From: Didymodactylos carnosus
Lineage: Eukaryota > Rotifera > Eurotatoria > Philodinida > Philodinidae
Reading direction: 5' to 3'
Length of the DNA: 25,475 bases
Assembly: GCA_905250885.1 (NCBI GenBank)
Contig: CAJNOQ010002236.1
Location: 1 to 25,475, forward strand
This document shows positions 9,668 through 18,201 of this stretch, in pieces. Below the pieces are notes generated by a model that saw only the letters and a program-made list of their open reading frames with translations, was not told where the DNA came from and searched no databases. Within the stretch, counting starts at the first letter, position 1. Each line of letters opens with the position of its first letter. The position numbers were made by a program, and so were the translations under genes.

Positions 9668-9685
9668 TGTTCCTTTGAGAAGGAA
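9668..9685. repeat. First inversion junction of the satellite
   Basis: GTTCCTT and AAGGAAC form a 7-bp palindrome around TGAG exactly where monomers change from one strand to the other. Confidence 0.7.
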
Positions 9686-10576
9686 CACTAGGTTGTCAGC
9701 AGAAAAGATGTGTTGTCCAGGATGAAGCGTGAAGTTCTTGTGAAGAAATACCGAGATGTCTAGCAGAAAATATGAACTTCTTGCGAAGAAACATCGAGTT
9801 GTCCTGGAGAGAGATTGAGATGCCTGTGAAGAAACACTGGGTTGTCTAGAAGAAAAGATATAGCTCTTACGGAGAAACGCCAAGTTCTTGTGAAGAAACA
9901 CCGAGTTGTCTAGAACCAAACATGTAGCTCTTGTGGAGAAACACCAAGTTTTCCAGAAGAAAAGACGAACTTCTTGTGCTGAAGTACCGGGTTGTCCACG
10001 AGAAAATATTGACTTCTTGTGAAGAAACAGTCAGTTGTTTAGAAGAGACGGTGTACCTCTTGTGAAGAAACGCCGAGTTGTCTACCAGGAAACGTTCTTA
10101 ACAAGAAACACCGGGTGCTTTAGGAGAAAAGTTCTTGTGTAGAAAAATCGACTTGTGGTGGAGGGAGATTGAGATACTCGCGAAGAAACACTGGATTGTC
10201 TAGAAGAAAAGATGTAACACTTGTGAAGAAACGACGTCCGGGCTGAAGCGTGAAGTTATTATGAAGAAACATCGAGCTGCCTATGAGAAAATACAAAGTT
10301 CTTGTTAAGAAACATCGACTTGTCCTGCAGAGAGATTGAGATGCTTGTGAAGAAACACTGGGTTGTTTACAAGAAAAAATGAAGATGTTGTGATGAAGCA
10401 CCGGGTTGTCTACTAGAAAATATTAACTTCTTGTGAAGAAACACTCGATTCTCTGAAAGAAGAGATATAGTTCATTTGAAGAAACGCCGAGTTGTCTAGT
10501 AGGAAACGTGAAGTTCTTGTGAAGAAATACCGAGCTGTCTAGGAGAAAATATTAAATTCGCAAAATATTAAGTTCG

Positions 10577-10604
10577 CGCGTTTAGTAACAGTTTCTGTTT
10601 GTTA
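10577..10604 (+). repeat. Solo terminus of the 11312-11949 unit inside the satellite
   Basis: About 28 bp ending in AACAGTTTCTGTTTGTTA match the outer end of the inverted arm at 11921-11949, and both copies stop at the same GTTTGTTA edge. It interrupts an A-type monomer, with AAATTCGCAAAATATTAAG before it. Confidence 0.7.
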
Positions 10605-10995
10605 ACATGGAGTTGTGGTGCAGAGAGATGGACATGGTTCTGAAGAAACACTGAGTTGTCTAGAAGAAAATATGTAGCTCTTGTGAAGAAACGACGAGTC
10701 GTCCGGGATGAAACGTGAAGTTATTGTGAAGAAACCCCTAGTTGTCCTGGAGGGAGATTGGGATGCTTGCGAAGAAACAATCGGTTGTCTCGACGACAAG
10801 ATGTAGGCTTTGTGAAGAAACGCCCAGTTGTCCAGCAGGAAACGTGAAGTTCTTGTCAACAAACACCGACTGGTCTAGGAGAACATATGAAATTCTTGCC
10901 AAGAAACACCGAGTTGTCCCGGAGAAAGTTTGAGATGCTTGTGAAGAAACACTGGGTTGTCTACAGGAAAAGATGTAGCTCTTGTCAAGGAACGC

Positions 10996-11034
10996 CGAGT
11001 TGTTCAGGAGTTAACTTAACTCCTAAACAACTTG
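10996..11034. repeat. Second inversion junction of the satellite
   Basis: AGGAGTTAA (11006-11014) and TTAACTCCT (11016-11024) form a perfect palindrome that extends outward into GAGTTGTT against AACAACTTG, with one central base. Monomers flip orientation here. Confidence 0.8.
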
Positions 11035-11100
11035 GTGTTTCTTCATAAGAACCTCATATTTTCTCCTAGACAGCTGGGTATTTCTTCACAAGAACTTCAC

Positions 11101-11311
11101 GCATATCTATGCCGACTGTCCGGTATATTTGTTATGAGCGAAAAATATTCTTTATGGCTATCACCAATAGAATGCCACTGGTGAGTGAGCAAAACATTTT
11201 TAGTCCTCTTCCTCTAGTTTTGTCAAACTCTTGAGTATTTCATCACCAACAATGCGCTATATTTTTGAGTTTGTCCTTAGCTATCTGAACTTAGATTGTC
11301 ATACTTGGTGA
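11101..11311. other. Short gap between satellite and inverted-arm unit
   Basis: No gene or repeat seen. Confidence 0.5.
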
Positions 11312-11949
11312 ATAACAAACAGGAACTGTTACTAGACGCGTTTCTGACTGCTATTAGCAGAGATAGAGAGTGATACGAGAACAAGTGCCTTGGCTTAAGA
11401 CTCCTTGAACCCAGCTTAAAACTTTAATTTATACGGTTGAATGTTTTTTGTACAAAAAACGCTTCAACTATTTTTTGTATTTTATATATAATTATATATA
11501 TATGCTTGTTTATAATATTGTTTGTGGTGCCATAGAAAATAAAATTTTTGTTTATTGCGACGCGTTTCGTTTTATTTAAAAATAAAACTCATCAGGCAGT
11601 TATTTTGATCTAAAACGCACACGAAAAAATAAAAGAAAAAAATAAAAAATAGTAAAGGAAAAACTTAAAAAGCAGAAAGACACACACACACACAAATAAA
11701 AATAGTTTAGTATGTGCTCTAGGCCCAACTAGTTTCCACCAAGACGCTCCATGTCGTCTGCCAAATCCTTGATGTCGGTTTCTCATCCATTTGGATGAGT
11801 TTTTTTTTAAAGTTAAAAAAAGTTTTAAAGTTAAAGTAGTTTGAAGTTGAGTTCAAGGAGTCTTAAACTAAGGCACTTGTTCTCGTATCACTCTTTATCT
11901 CCGCTAATAGCAGTCAGAAACACGTCTAGTAACAGTTTCTGTTTGTTAT
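11312..11949 (-). mobile_element. Small inverted-arm, hammerhead-bearing element (retrozyme-like)
   Basis: Arms 11312-11412 and 11849-11949 are inverted copies, 101 bp each, with several mismatches. The 436-bp interior has no supportable gene, a short (CA)n run at about 11681-11694, and a hammerhead ribozyme candidate on the minus strand at 11536-11606. Small non-coding retroelements that carry a hammerhead (retrozymes) and use an autonomous partner's machinery are known in animals. Whether this is one is inference. Retrozymes normally have direct, not inverted, repeats, so the arrangement is atypical. Confidence 0.6.
11536..11606 (-). ncRNA. Hammerhead ribozyme candidate, type I with minimal stem III
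   Basis: On the minus strand: CTGATGA (11595-11589), a stem II of at least 8 perfect pairs (GTTTTATT with AATAAAAC, 11588-11569), GAAAC (11568-11564), then GC-GUC (11563-11559). Stem III is only A-U and C-G with a two-base GC loop. Cleavage is predicted between 11559 and 11558. Stem I starts with three pairs (GCA with TGC), has an internal loop, and closes again with AAAATAA (11606-11600) against TTATTTT (11542-11536). All invariant core positions are met. The internal loop in stem I is where tertiary contacts form in natural type I hammerheads. Confidence 0.75.
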
Positions 11950-13813
11950 GTACGAAGGACGATACGTGACGTCCACGTTCAAAAAAAAATATCCACGCAC
12001 GTATACTCAAAAAAACCGAAAACAAGTCGTGTACGGATAATAAAACTTACAGTGTGGTATTATTGTGAACATTTGGTTATAATGTAAGGTGTTCTGCACT
12101 CTCTGGATACCCTTAGTTGTTCTTGCGGATAGTGTTGAAATCTCTGGTGATAACTAATCGTTGTTTGTATATGTATATATATATATATAGATATGTATTA
12201 TGCAAATTTCTGATATACTGTCTTGAAGTTACAAATGGTCAGAAATTCATTTACCCTATATCATCACTTTTAAACAAAAATGTCTCTGAAATTCTATAAC
12301 GAGCAACACCAAGGTTTTATTTGTGAAAATGTGCCACTTGAACGACTATTAACACTGAACCATATGTGACATAAAGATTTAAAGCAGGAGCATATTTTTT
12401 TCTTTCTTTTTTCTCTTTCACTCATACAGTAGCGGAGAGCAACATAGCAATAGAAGAGTTCATGCTCTGATAGCAATTTCTGATTTCAAGTTCGCAGTGG
12501 CATGTAACGGGAAAAATATTACATTACTTTCACCCCACTGGTCTATTTTAACTAATGAAAAGTGATGTCACGAAAAATCTGTTTTAGATGTCATCCGGAT
12601 GTGACACTGCCACAGAAAAAACGTTAACAAAATATATATAAAGTCACAGTTAAAACGTGACATTAGTTTTCATGATGCCACGTTTTCACTGTGACTTTTT
12701 ATGTCTTTGCCTTTACTTTTTTTTTTACAGTGTGTTTGGATCAAAGTCATCTATATCCATAAAGCCTATTCATATTACTGGGCAATAAAAGCATCCATAA
12801 AATTTTTAATAAAAAAGAATTTCAAAAGTTGCAATTTTTGATTTTAAAATTTAAGTTTAAGCGATAAGGGTCCAAAATGTTAAACCTTAATTTTTTACAA
12901 CTAAAATTTAAAAAACTATTTTCAAATATAATATCCAAATGAGTTTGAAAAACTGAACAAAGCGGTTACTCAAAAATTTTTTAAACTTGATTTAAATAGG
13001 ATATTAAACGAGATTTTACAATTTAAAAAAACCGCTGGTTTTAGCTTTCCAAACGTTTCGATATTAAACTTCTTGTTTAAAATTCTGAACTAAATTGATT
13101 CTTATAGAGAGAACAATTCTCAACTCTAGGGTGCCTGCTAAGACTGGTTGAATCCAGTTTCTTCTTCCTTAACACTCTTTCTACATAGGATTGTAGAATA
13201 ACATCTTTCAGCATATCGCCTTAAATTTATGATCGTTGACCAAAAATTAATTTTAATCGCATGTCATCCGCTGTCAATGAATTGAGTCATTTTTTCTGCC
13301 CATGTAGCTACACTATCAGACTACATGTGGGTTAAAAAGCTTTTGTTTCAGCTAGTATGATGGCGGAAATAATATAAAAACAAAATATAGCTTAAATTTA
13401 TGGCGATTATATTGAACTTGTGCAAGAGCCAAAATTCAAAAACAACATGATTTTCAAAAAAAAAGTCCCCATTTTATATTCTAAAACTAGTGCCATTCAT
13501 TCCAAAGAGCATAAAAAGCTGTCTATATTTTACAAAATATCACACTGTAATCGTATTTCGTTTGAGTGCAGTAAGAAAATCACATGAACTAATTGAAAGA
13601 TTTCATGGTTTTTGGTACTACAAGTAGTTGTAAAAATTCAAAATACAATACAATAAATAGAGTAAATTTCGGATCGGATACATACTTTTTCCTGTTCGGC
13701 AATGCATTTTTACAAAGTACGTAGCTTGTTTTCTAATTATTATGATTGATGATCTCAAAGTAAAATGAATTTTTCACTCTACCATCTGAAAATGACCTTA
13801 TCTGTCTCGCTTC
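11950..13813. other. Long AT-rich gene-free region
   Basis: No supportable gene on either strand. It holds an AT dinucleotide microsatellite at about 12168-12197, the hairpin at 12641-12697 listed separately, and long A/T-rich low-complexity sequence at about 12780-13100. Confidence 0.55.
12641..12697. repeat. Hairpin with 19-bp arms
   Basis: AAGTCACAGTTAAAACGTG (12641-12659) pairs with its near-complement at 12679-12697, with one mismatch and a 19-nt loop. Related TGACATC/GTGACA motifs just upstream (12560-12610) suggest a decayed MITE. Confidence 0.65.
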
Positions 13814-13926
13814 AGGGATGTAACTGGTATCAAAAATGCGATACCGGGACCAGCCACCAGTATACAAACTTCGTGCCGGTACCGGCGCGTATATCCGTGA
13901 CCGGTTTACCGGTCGGTACCGGCTTA
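13814..13926. repeat. CCGG-rich palindromic patch, possible hAT-type terminus
   Basis: It begins CAGGGATGTAACTGGTAT, which resembles a hAT terminal repeat. It contains several ACCGG/CCGGT palindromes such as GCCGGTACCGGC and GACCGGTTTACCGGTC in otherwise AT-rich DNA. I find no partner terminus downstream, so this would be a solo end. Confidence 0.35.
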
Positions 13927-14702
13927 TTTGCCTAAATACAAATACTTTTTACTTGTTTTTCTTTACTGTGAGCTTTATTATTTACAGTTATTCAGAATGT
14001 GAAGCAGTTATACTAAAGCCTAAATTAATATTCTATTAATTAACGATAGAAATATATACAGAATAAATTTGCTTTTTTTATGTGATACTTGTAGCATGTA
14101 AAAAAAGCAAATTTATTATTCAAATACATGTAGCGAAGCATGGATTCTGCAATTTAAAACCATGTTTCATATATGTGATGAAGTCTGTTAATATACAGCG
14201 AAAAGCACCGACTACTCTTCTTTTGACTAATTAATTATGTAATCAAAAGAAGGGATTAATCTTTTTACTTTGATTATGCATAGCTGATTTTTCACACGCA
14301 ATTTTTTTAACGAAACAATTCAGTTCAATTTCCTAAATTAAGAAGTTTATATAGGCCGAGAAAGATTAAGTAATGAGAATGAAAATTTAGTGGAAGAAAT
14401 ATATCATAAATGAACTGAATTTACACGATTTTTTTTTGAAAAATCCTATCGTACTGCAAAATATTAGAATATGAATGGACTTATTAAACTTCGTACTAAG
14501 CCAGTATACCGGTAGCAGTTTGAAAAATTTTCTTTGGTTTTCAGTAGCATCCTTAAAAGAGGATAGAATGGGGCAGAAAACGACTTTTTACGAACCTGAA
14601 CCGGATTTAAAAGTTGGTTCTGTTATCTTCTGTCGCTTAAAATTCGAATTTGCTTTGATAAAGTTATTGCTCTCTTTCAGAAACTTTTTGTGCTTATTAT
14701 AG
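13927..14702. other. Gene-free stretch with two strong hairpins, upstream of the EXOSC10 fragment
   Basis: A 19-bp perfect inverted repeat lies at 14062-14080 and 14099-14117 (arm AATAAATTTGCTTTTTTTA, 18-nt loop). A 10-bp perfect one lies at 14217-14226 and 14243-14252 (CTTCTTTTGA). I looked here for the N-terminal PMC2NT domain expected upstream of the EXOSC10 exons and did not recognise it. Confidence 0.55.
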
Positions 14703-15481
14703 ATGCATAGAAAACGTTCTCATTTTCTCGCATTCCGTGCCTGTGATGAATACAAAAAGAAGGATATTATTAAATCACAGTTGAATTTTACACAAAAAAT
14801 AAATAATGATCCAGCAATACCGTTTTTACCAAGTATTAAAGTTAAACCAAATGCCATGGTACCATTATCAGGTATATATGAAAATCTCCTCAATATCTTC
14901 ACAAGGAAATGAACATTCTTTTTGTGTACCTGTCGTTTACTTTTAGATTTGTTTACATCTACAGAAATCATCGAACAAATTCAGTGTGGACAAATTTCAT
15001 TGAATGAAATAAAGAAAAAATACTCGGATTTGTAAGAAAAATTTTGTTTCTTTGATATGCGTTATGAAAATTCATTGAACTTTTTTTCCAGATTGAAAAA
15101 TGCGTATTATTATGAGCTAGAATCGTTTAAAGTACCACCGCAACAATTCGAATTATGTGAAGAACAGGTAAAACAGAGCGAATTTTTGTATGACTTAAAA
15201 TTTTTTTGTATTTTTTTCCTTTTTAGACACCAAAATCACTGCAAGACACAAAATATGAATATGTTGATGCAGGAGAAAAATTAAAAAATATGGTCGATCA
15301 TATTCAATTACAATCGGAAATAGCAGTCGATTTAGAAGCTCATCAACATCGATCGTATTATGGTTTTACGTGTCTGGTTCAAATATCATCACGTACAGCT
15401 GATTACGTAATTGATGCTCTGACATTAAGAGATGAATTACATATTTTAAATAATGTATTTACAAATGTGAATATAGTTAAA
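14703..15481 (+). pseudogene. EXOSC10: EXOSC10/Rrp6 exonuclease fragment, four exons, truncated after exonuclease motif I
   Basis: EXOSC10 (Rrp6) is the nuclear-exosome-associated DEDD-Y 3'-5' exoribonuclease. Four exons with consistent phases can be read: 14703-14871, 14947-15031, 15092-15167 and 15227-15481. The introns are 75, 60 and 59 bp with GT-AG ends; splice phases 1, 2 and 0 join cleanly, giving 195 codons. Homology begins at DIIKSQLNFTQKINN and PFLPSIKVKPNA (the segment before the exonuclease domain). It continues through NAYYYELESF and reaches AVDLEAHQHRSYYGFTCLVQ, where Asp (15329-15331) and Glu (15335-15337) are the motif I metal ligands, and then ISSRTADYVIDALTLRDELH. Exon 4 ends in a perfect GTAAGT donor, but the next expected exon (VFHGAD-type motif II) is nowhere downstream in this window, and the PMC2NT region is missing upstream. 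It is therefore a partial, probably non-functional copy, or a gene with an abnormally long intron. The first exon boundary is the least certain. Confidence 0.75.
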
Positions 15482-15891
15482 GTAAGTAAAATTTTCTTTG
15501 TCTTTGCTGGACTATAAGTTAACGTAAAAGTGCATTTTCCCAGAGCTGTCAGAATATCCGTGTATGGTGTAAGATAAAAGGTATCTGTGTAAAGTATAAG
15601 AAACTGAGCTTTTCGTCATTTCATACATTTCAACATTTCATAACGTCCAACCGTCATATACGAGCGCATATTCATCATCATAGACATTATTTCTATACGG
15701 TCAGCTTATAACCGTTTTGACGGCAAGAGATCGGTCTCTCTTCAGGTTGTGAATATGGCTCATTGGTAAATGGGAAAAAACTACTGGTCCTATACCCCTC
15801 TGCCATCTATATCTACATAGGCATTATCTTTATAAGATGAGAATTCTAATTAATCTTAATTTAACTTAAATTAAAAAAAATCTTTTACTCT
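15482..15891. other. Gene-free sequence after the orphan EXOSC10 splice donor
   Basis: No continuation exon and no repeat that I can support. Confidence 0.5.
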
Positions 15892-16094
15892 AGAGAATGT
15901 ATTTGGACCAAGTACTTCGTCTGCGTAACGAAGCCGGTATTTGCCTTTTTTTCCAGAAGCAAATTTACTTGTAAGTGCTAGTCCTTACTTGCCAAGTACT
16001 TTCAGTGAGTACTTCTTAGCAATAAGGCAAGTATTTCGATCACTGACAAGTACTTAGCAAGTAATCAAGTACTTGCAGCAAGTACGTTCTCTAG
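15892..16094. mobile_element. 203-bp MITE with ACTTG/CAAGT subrepeats
   Basis: The ends CTAGAGAA (15892-15899) and TTCTCTAG (16087-16094) are inverted. The interior repeats CAAGTACTT or close variants at least six times in both orientations. No coding sequence. Target duplication is not clear. Confidence 0.6.
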
Positions 16095-16589
16095 GATAGC
16101 CGCCGCCGCCAAAGGCACAGAATCTTTGAGAGGGTGCGGTCGTCCTTTAACCCTCTACACTGTTAGAGAACTTATTTAAATCAGGGATGACATACGAGCG
16201 CGTTTCGTCTGTTTGCGAGTGAATCATAGCACACATTTGGGTATTTCTTGAAGTGTGTGGTGAGAGGTGGGGGTGTGGACAGTGTGAAAAGATGCGTCGA
16301 CATTTCCGCGAATACTGAAAAATTCGCGGAAATGTCGTTCGCGGTATTCGGGCAAATGTCGTTCGCGGAAATGTTGTTGTATCCAAAATCGATGTAGAGG
16401 AACAAAAGAAAGGAGAAAAGCAGAGTTTTAGGTGTTCTTAGAAAAATGCTTATGACTTTCGATAGGGATATCGCACAGAGCTCAGCCACGTCTCATTTTG
16501 AAAAGAACACTTTTCTCTCTATGAATAGGTGTTTAAAAAGGTTTTGGATGGCCAGCAACTAGTTTTATAAACTAAACAATGATGTATTG
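16095..16589. other. Gene-free stretch with a CG-containing hairpin
   Basis: A perfect 15-bp inverted repeat, GACATTTCCGCGAAT at 16299-16313 and its complement at 16322-16336, is followed by two more CGTTCGCGGAAATG-like copies to about 16375. Open frames on the minus strand here show no family motif. Confidence 0.55.
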
Positions 16590-17352
16590 TACCTGATTCT
16601 TATCAAATTCTTATATAAGATTACGCAGGAAAGTGAATGGAGTTTGATAAGAATCTGATAAGAATGTCATAAGAATTTCATAAGAAAGTGATAAGAAGTT
16701 CTTATCTATTTTTTATAGACGTGTTACAAAATGCTTATTCCTACCGAATTTTGATAAGAAGTTTCTGACATACTTTGTCCTTGCAAGACTTTTCAGAAGA
16801 GTTAATTTTAAATTATTCTGGACAACGAGTAATTTAACGATTCCGTTTCACTCAGCGAAACAGTAAGAAACTCAATATTTGGCTATGAAACATTCATGTT
16901 TCATAATGACTTTGAAGTCTTTATGCTCTCGAGAGTGCTCTGTCTTAGTTGTCAATACACTCAGAAAAGGAATTCAAAAATCTAAAACTGATTAATCAGA
17001 ATGTAATAGTGAGATGATCTTTATTATCTCAGTCCGTAATAGCTCAGTGGATAACAGCACGGCATGGCATGCTGTAGGCCCTAGGTTCGAAGCCTAGACG
17101 GATCGGATGATTTTTTTCAAATTTTTTTTGCACAATTCAGATGCACTACTAATGTAGTTTAACTTCTAGAGCATTTTTCAGATCGCTTTACAAAACAGAC
17201 TTCCATAAGAAAGTGATAAGAAGTTCATAAGACCTCTTATCACTTTCTTATGAAATTCTTATGACATTCTTATCAGACTCTGATAAGACTCTTATCAAAC
17301 TCCATTCACTTTCCTGCGTAATCTTATATAAGAATTTGATAAGAATCAGGTA
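16590..17352. mobile_element. 763-bp element with ~115-bp inverted arms rich in TAAGAA, carrying a tRNA-like sequence
   Basis: The left arm runs from TACCTGATTCTTATC at 16590 to about 16707, and the right arm from about 17232 to 17352 as the reverse complement. The right arm has about 11 extra bases and is preceded by a further inverted copy of AAGAAAGTGATAAG. TAAGAA/TTCTTA motifs dominate and continue past the right edge to about 17425. A tRNA-like sequence followed by T-runs lies off-centre inside. There is no protein-coding sequence. Confidence 0.8.
17032..17103 (+). tRNA. tRNA-like sequence (tRNA pseudogene or SINE head), apparent anticodon GGC
   Basis: The A box is TAGCTCAGTGGA and the B box GGTTCGAAGCC. 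A five-pair anticodon stem (ACGGC with GCTGT) encloses a seven-base loop ATGGCAT, which puts GGC at 17066-17068 (Ala-type). The T stem CTAGG/CCTAG is perfect. The acceptor has only six pairs (GTCCGT with ACGGAT, one G-U), with one extra base before the D arm, and the D stem has one mismatch. T-runs at about 17111-17131 could act as Pol III terminators. GGC is not the usual eukaryotic Ala anticodon, and the copy sits inside a repeat element, so a derived sequence is more likely than a working tRNA gene. Confidence 0.5.
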
Positions 17353-18128
17353 AGATTCTTACGTGAATCTTATTGGGTACTTATAAGTTTCTTATAAGAT
17401 TCTTAACTGATGCTTATATAAGAATCGACGCCTAGGGTGTCGGAATGAATCTTAGAAGTCGGATGACATCTTATTTTATTGAAAATTGAACGGACTGTCT
17501 TATGGACTCAGTGAAAATGAAATCCAAAAGCTTTAGGTTTTCTGGAAAACCAGTTAACTAAAGCTCTTTTTCTCAAGACCCAATATGCACACACAATCGT
17601 TTTTAACAGGAATATATTGAACTCGATGCACTCTTTCATTTGAGACAGAATTCAAGGTTGCACACGTTAGGGAATGCGATCAGAAAACGTTGTACAAGTT
17701 AGACTACACTAGCTGGAAAATCACAAAAGATTCACTGTTTTCGGTGGTAGAATAAATTAGCTGTAATTTTTGATCAAACAAAGCTAGATGGTGTTCGCCA
17801 TTAAATTCAGCTGATCAAGCTCTGCAAAATAAGGTAGATCTCGTTATTTGCGCCAACACTTTTGTATATTATGGTAGGTTTTATATGGTTCTTTTCTTTG
17901 TCAGCGCCAGTCCGACTGTACTGAATATCCTTCATCAAAATCTCTAATGCATTGTAAGCCATGTGTCTACAACCTTGAAAGCACACAAAAAGCAGGCATC
18001 ACTGTTTAACTGAAAGAACATTTATGTGTTTAACTAAAGCATGAAGAGTTTATTTGTATTTGTTTCATTGGTTTAAGAGAGAAAGCATATTCTATTTTTA
18101 TCGAATACATAAAGTGTTATACTGGGTA
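17353..18128. other. Gene-free stretch before the ART-TPR gene's 3' end
   Basis: TAAGAAT-type repeats persist to about 17425. No gene or other repeat is seen from there to the poly(A) signal. Confidence 0.5.
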
Positions 18129-18134
18129 TTTATT
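18129..18134 (-). promoter_or_regulatory. Poly(A) signal AATAAA for the ART-TPR gene
   Basis: The minus strand reads AATAAA about 70 nt past the ART-TPR stop codon, a reasonable distance for a short 3' untranslated region. Confidence 0.5.
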
Positions 18135-18201
18135 CAGTTCAATCTTAAATTAAAACAATCTTTTGTTTCATCTTTTTTGTTTTGAGCATCAGCGTCTATA
18201 T

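Larger units (their letters stand above)
9299..11100. repeat. 43-bp satellite array with two orientation switches and a four-monomer higher-order pattern
   Basis: About 40 monomers of 43 bp with consensus near GAAGAAACACCGAGTTGTCT plus a variable half ending CTTGT. The array is in one orientation at 9299-9667, reversed at about 9680-11010, and back at about 11016-11100. In the reversed block the variable halves cycle in a preferred order: (D) GGAAACGTGAAGTT, (A) AGAAAATATGAA, (B) GAGAGATTGAGATG, (C) AGAAAAGATGTAG, so the higher-order unit is about 172 bp. Several half-units of about 21 bp occur. Since 43 is not a multiple of 3, the open frames across the array are not a repeat protein. Confidence 0.9.

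Noticed and set aside
9299-11100. CRISPR-like array or repeat-protein gene
   Set aside because: The 43-bp units are contiguous with no unique spacers, and 43 is not a multiple of 3. The open frames in both orientations are by-products of the satellite.
14475-14702. Open frame directly upstream of the EXOSC10 exons as an additional exon
   Set aside because: No resemblance to the PMC2NT domain or linker, and no splice pair that would join it convincingly.
17032-17103. Functional tRNA-Ala(GGC) gene
   Set aside because: Imperfect acceptor and D stems, an extra base before the D arm, an unusual eukaryotic anticodon, and location inside a repeat element favour a pseudogene or SINE head.
15482-18200. 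Further EXOSC10 exons (VFHGAD motif II onward)
   Set aside because: No sequence encoding the expected motif was found by eye on the plus strand.
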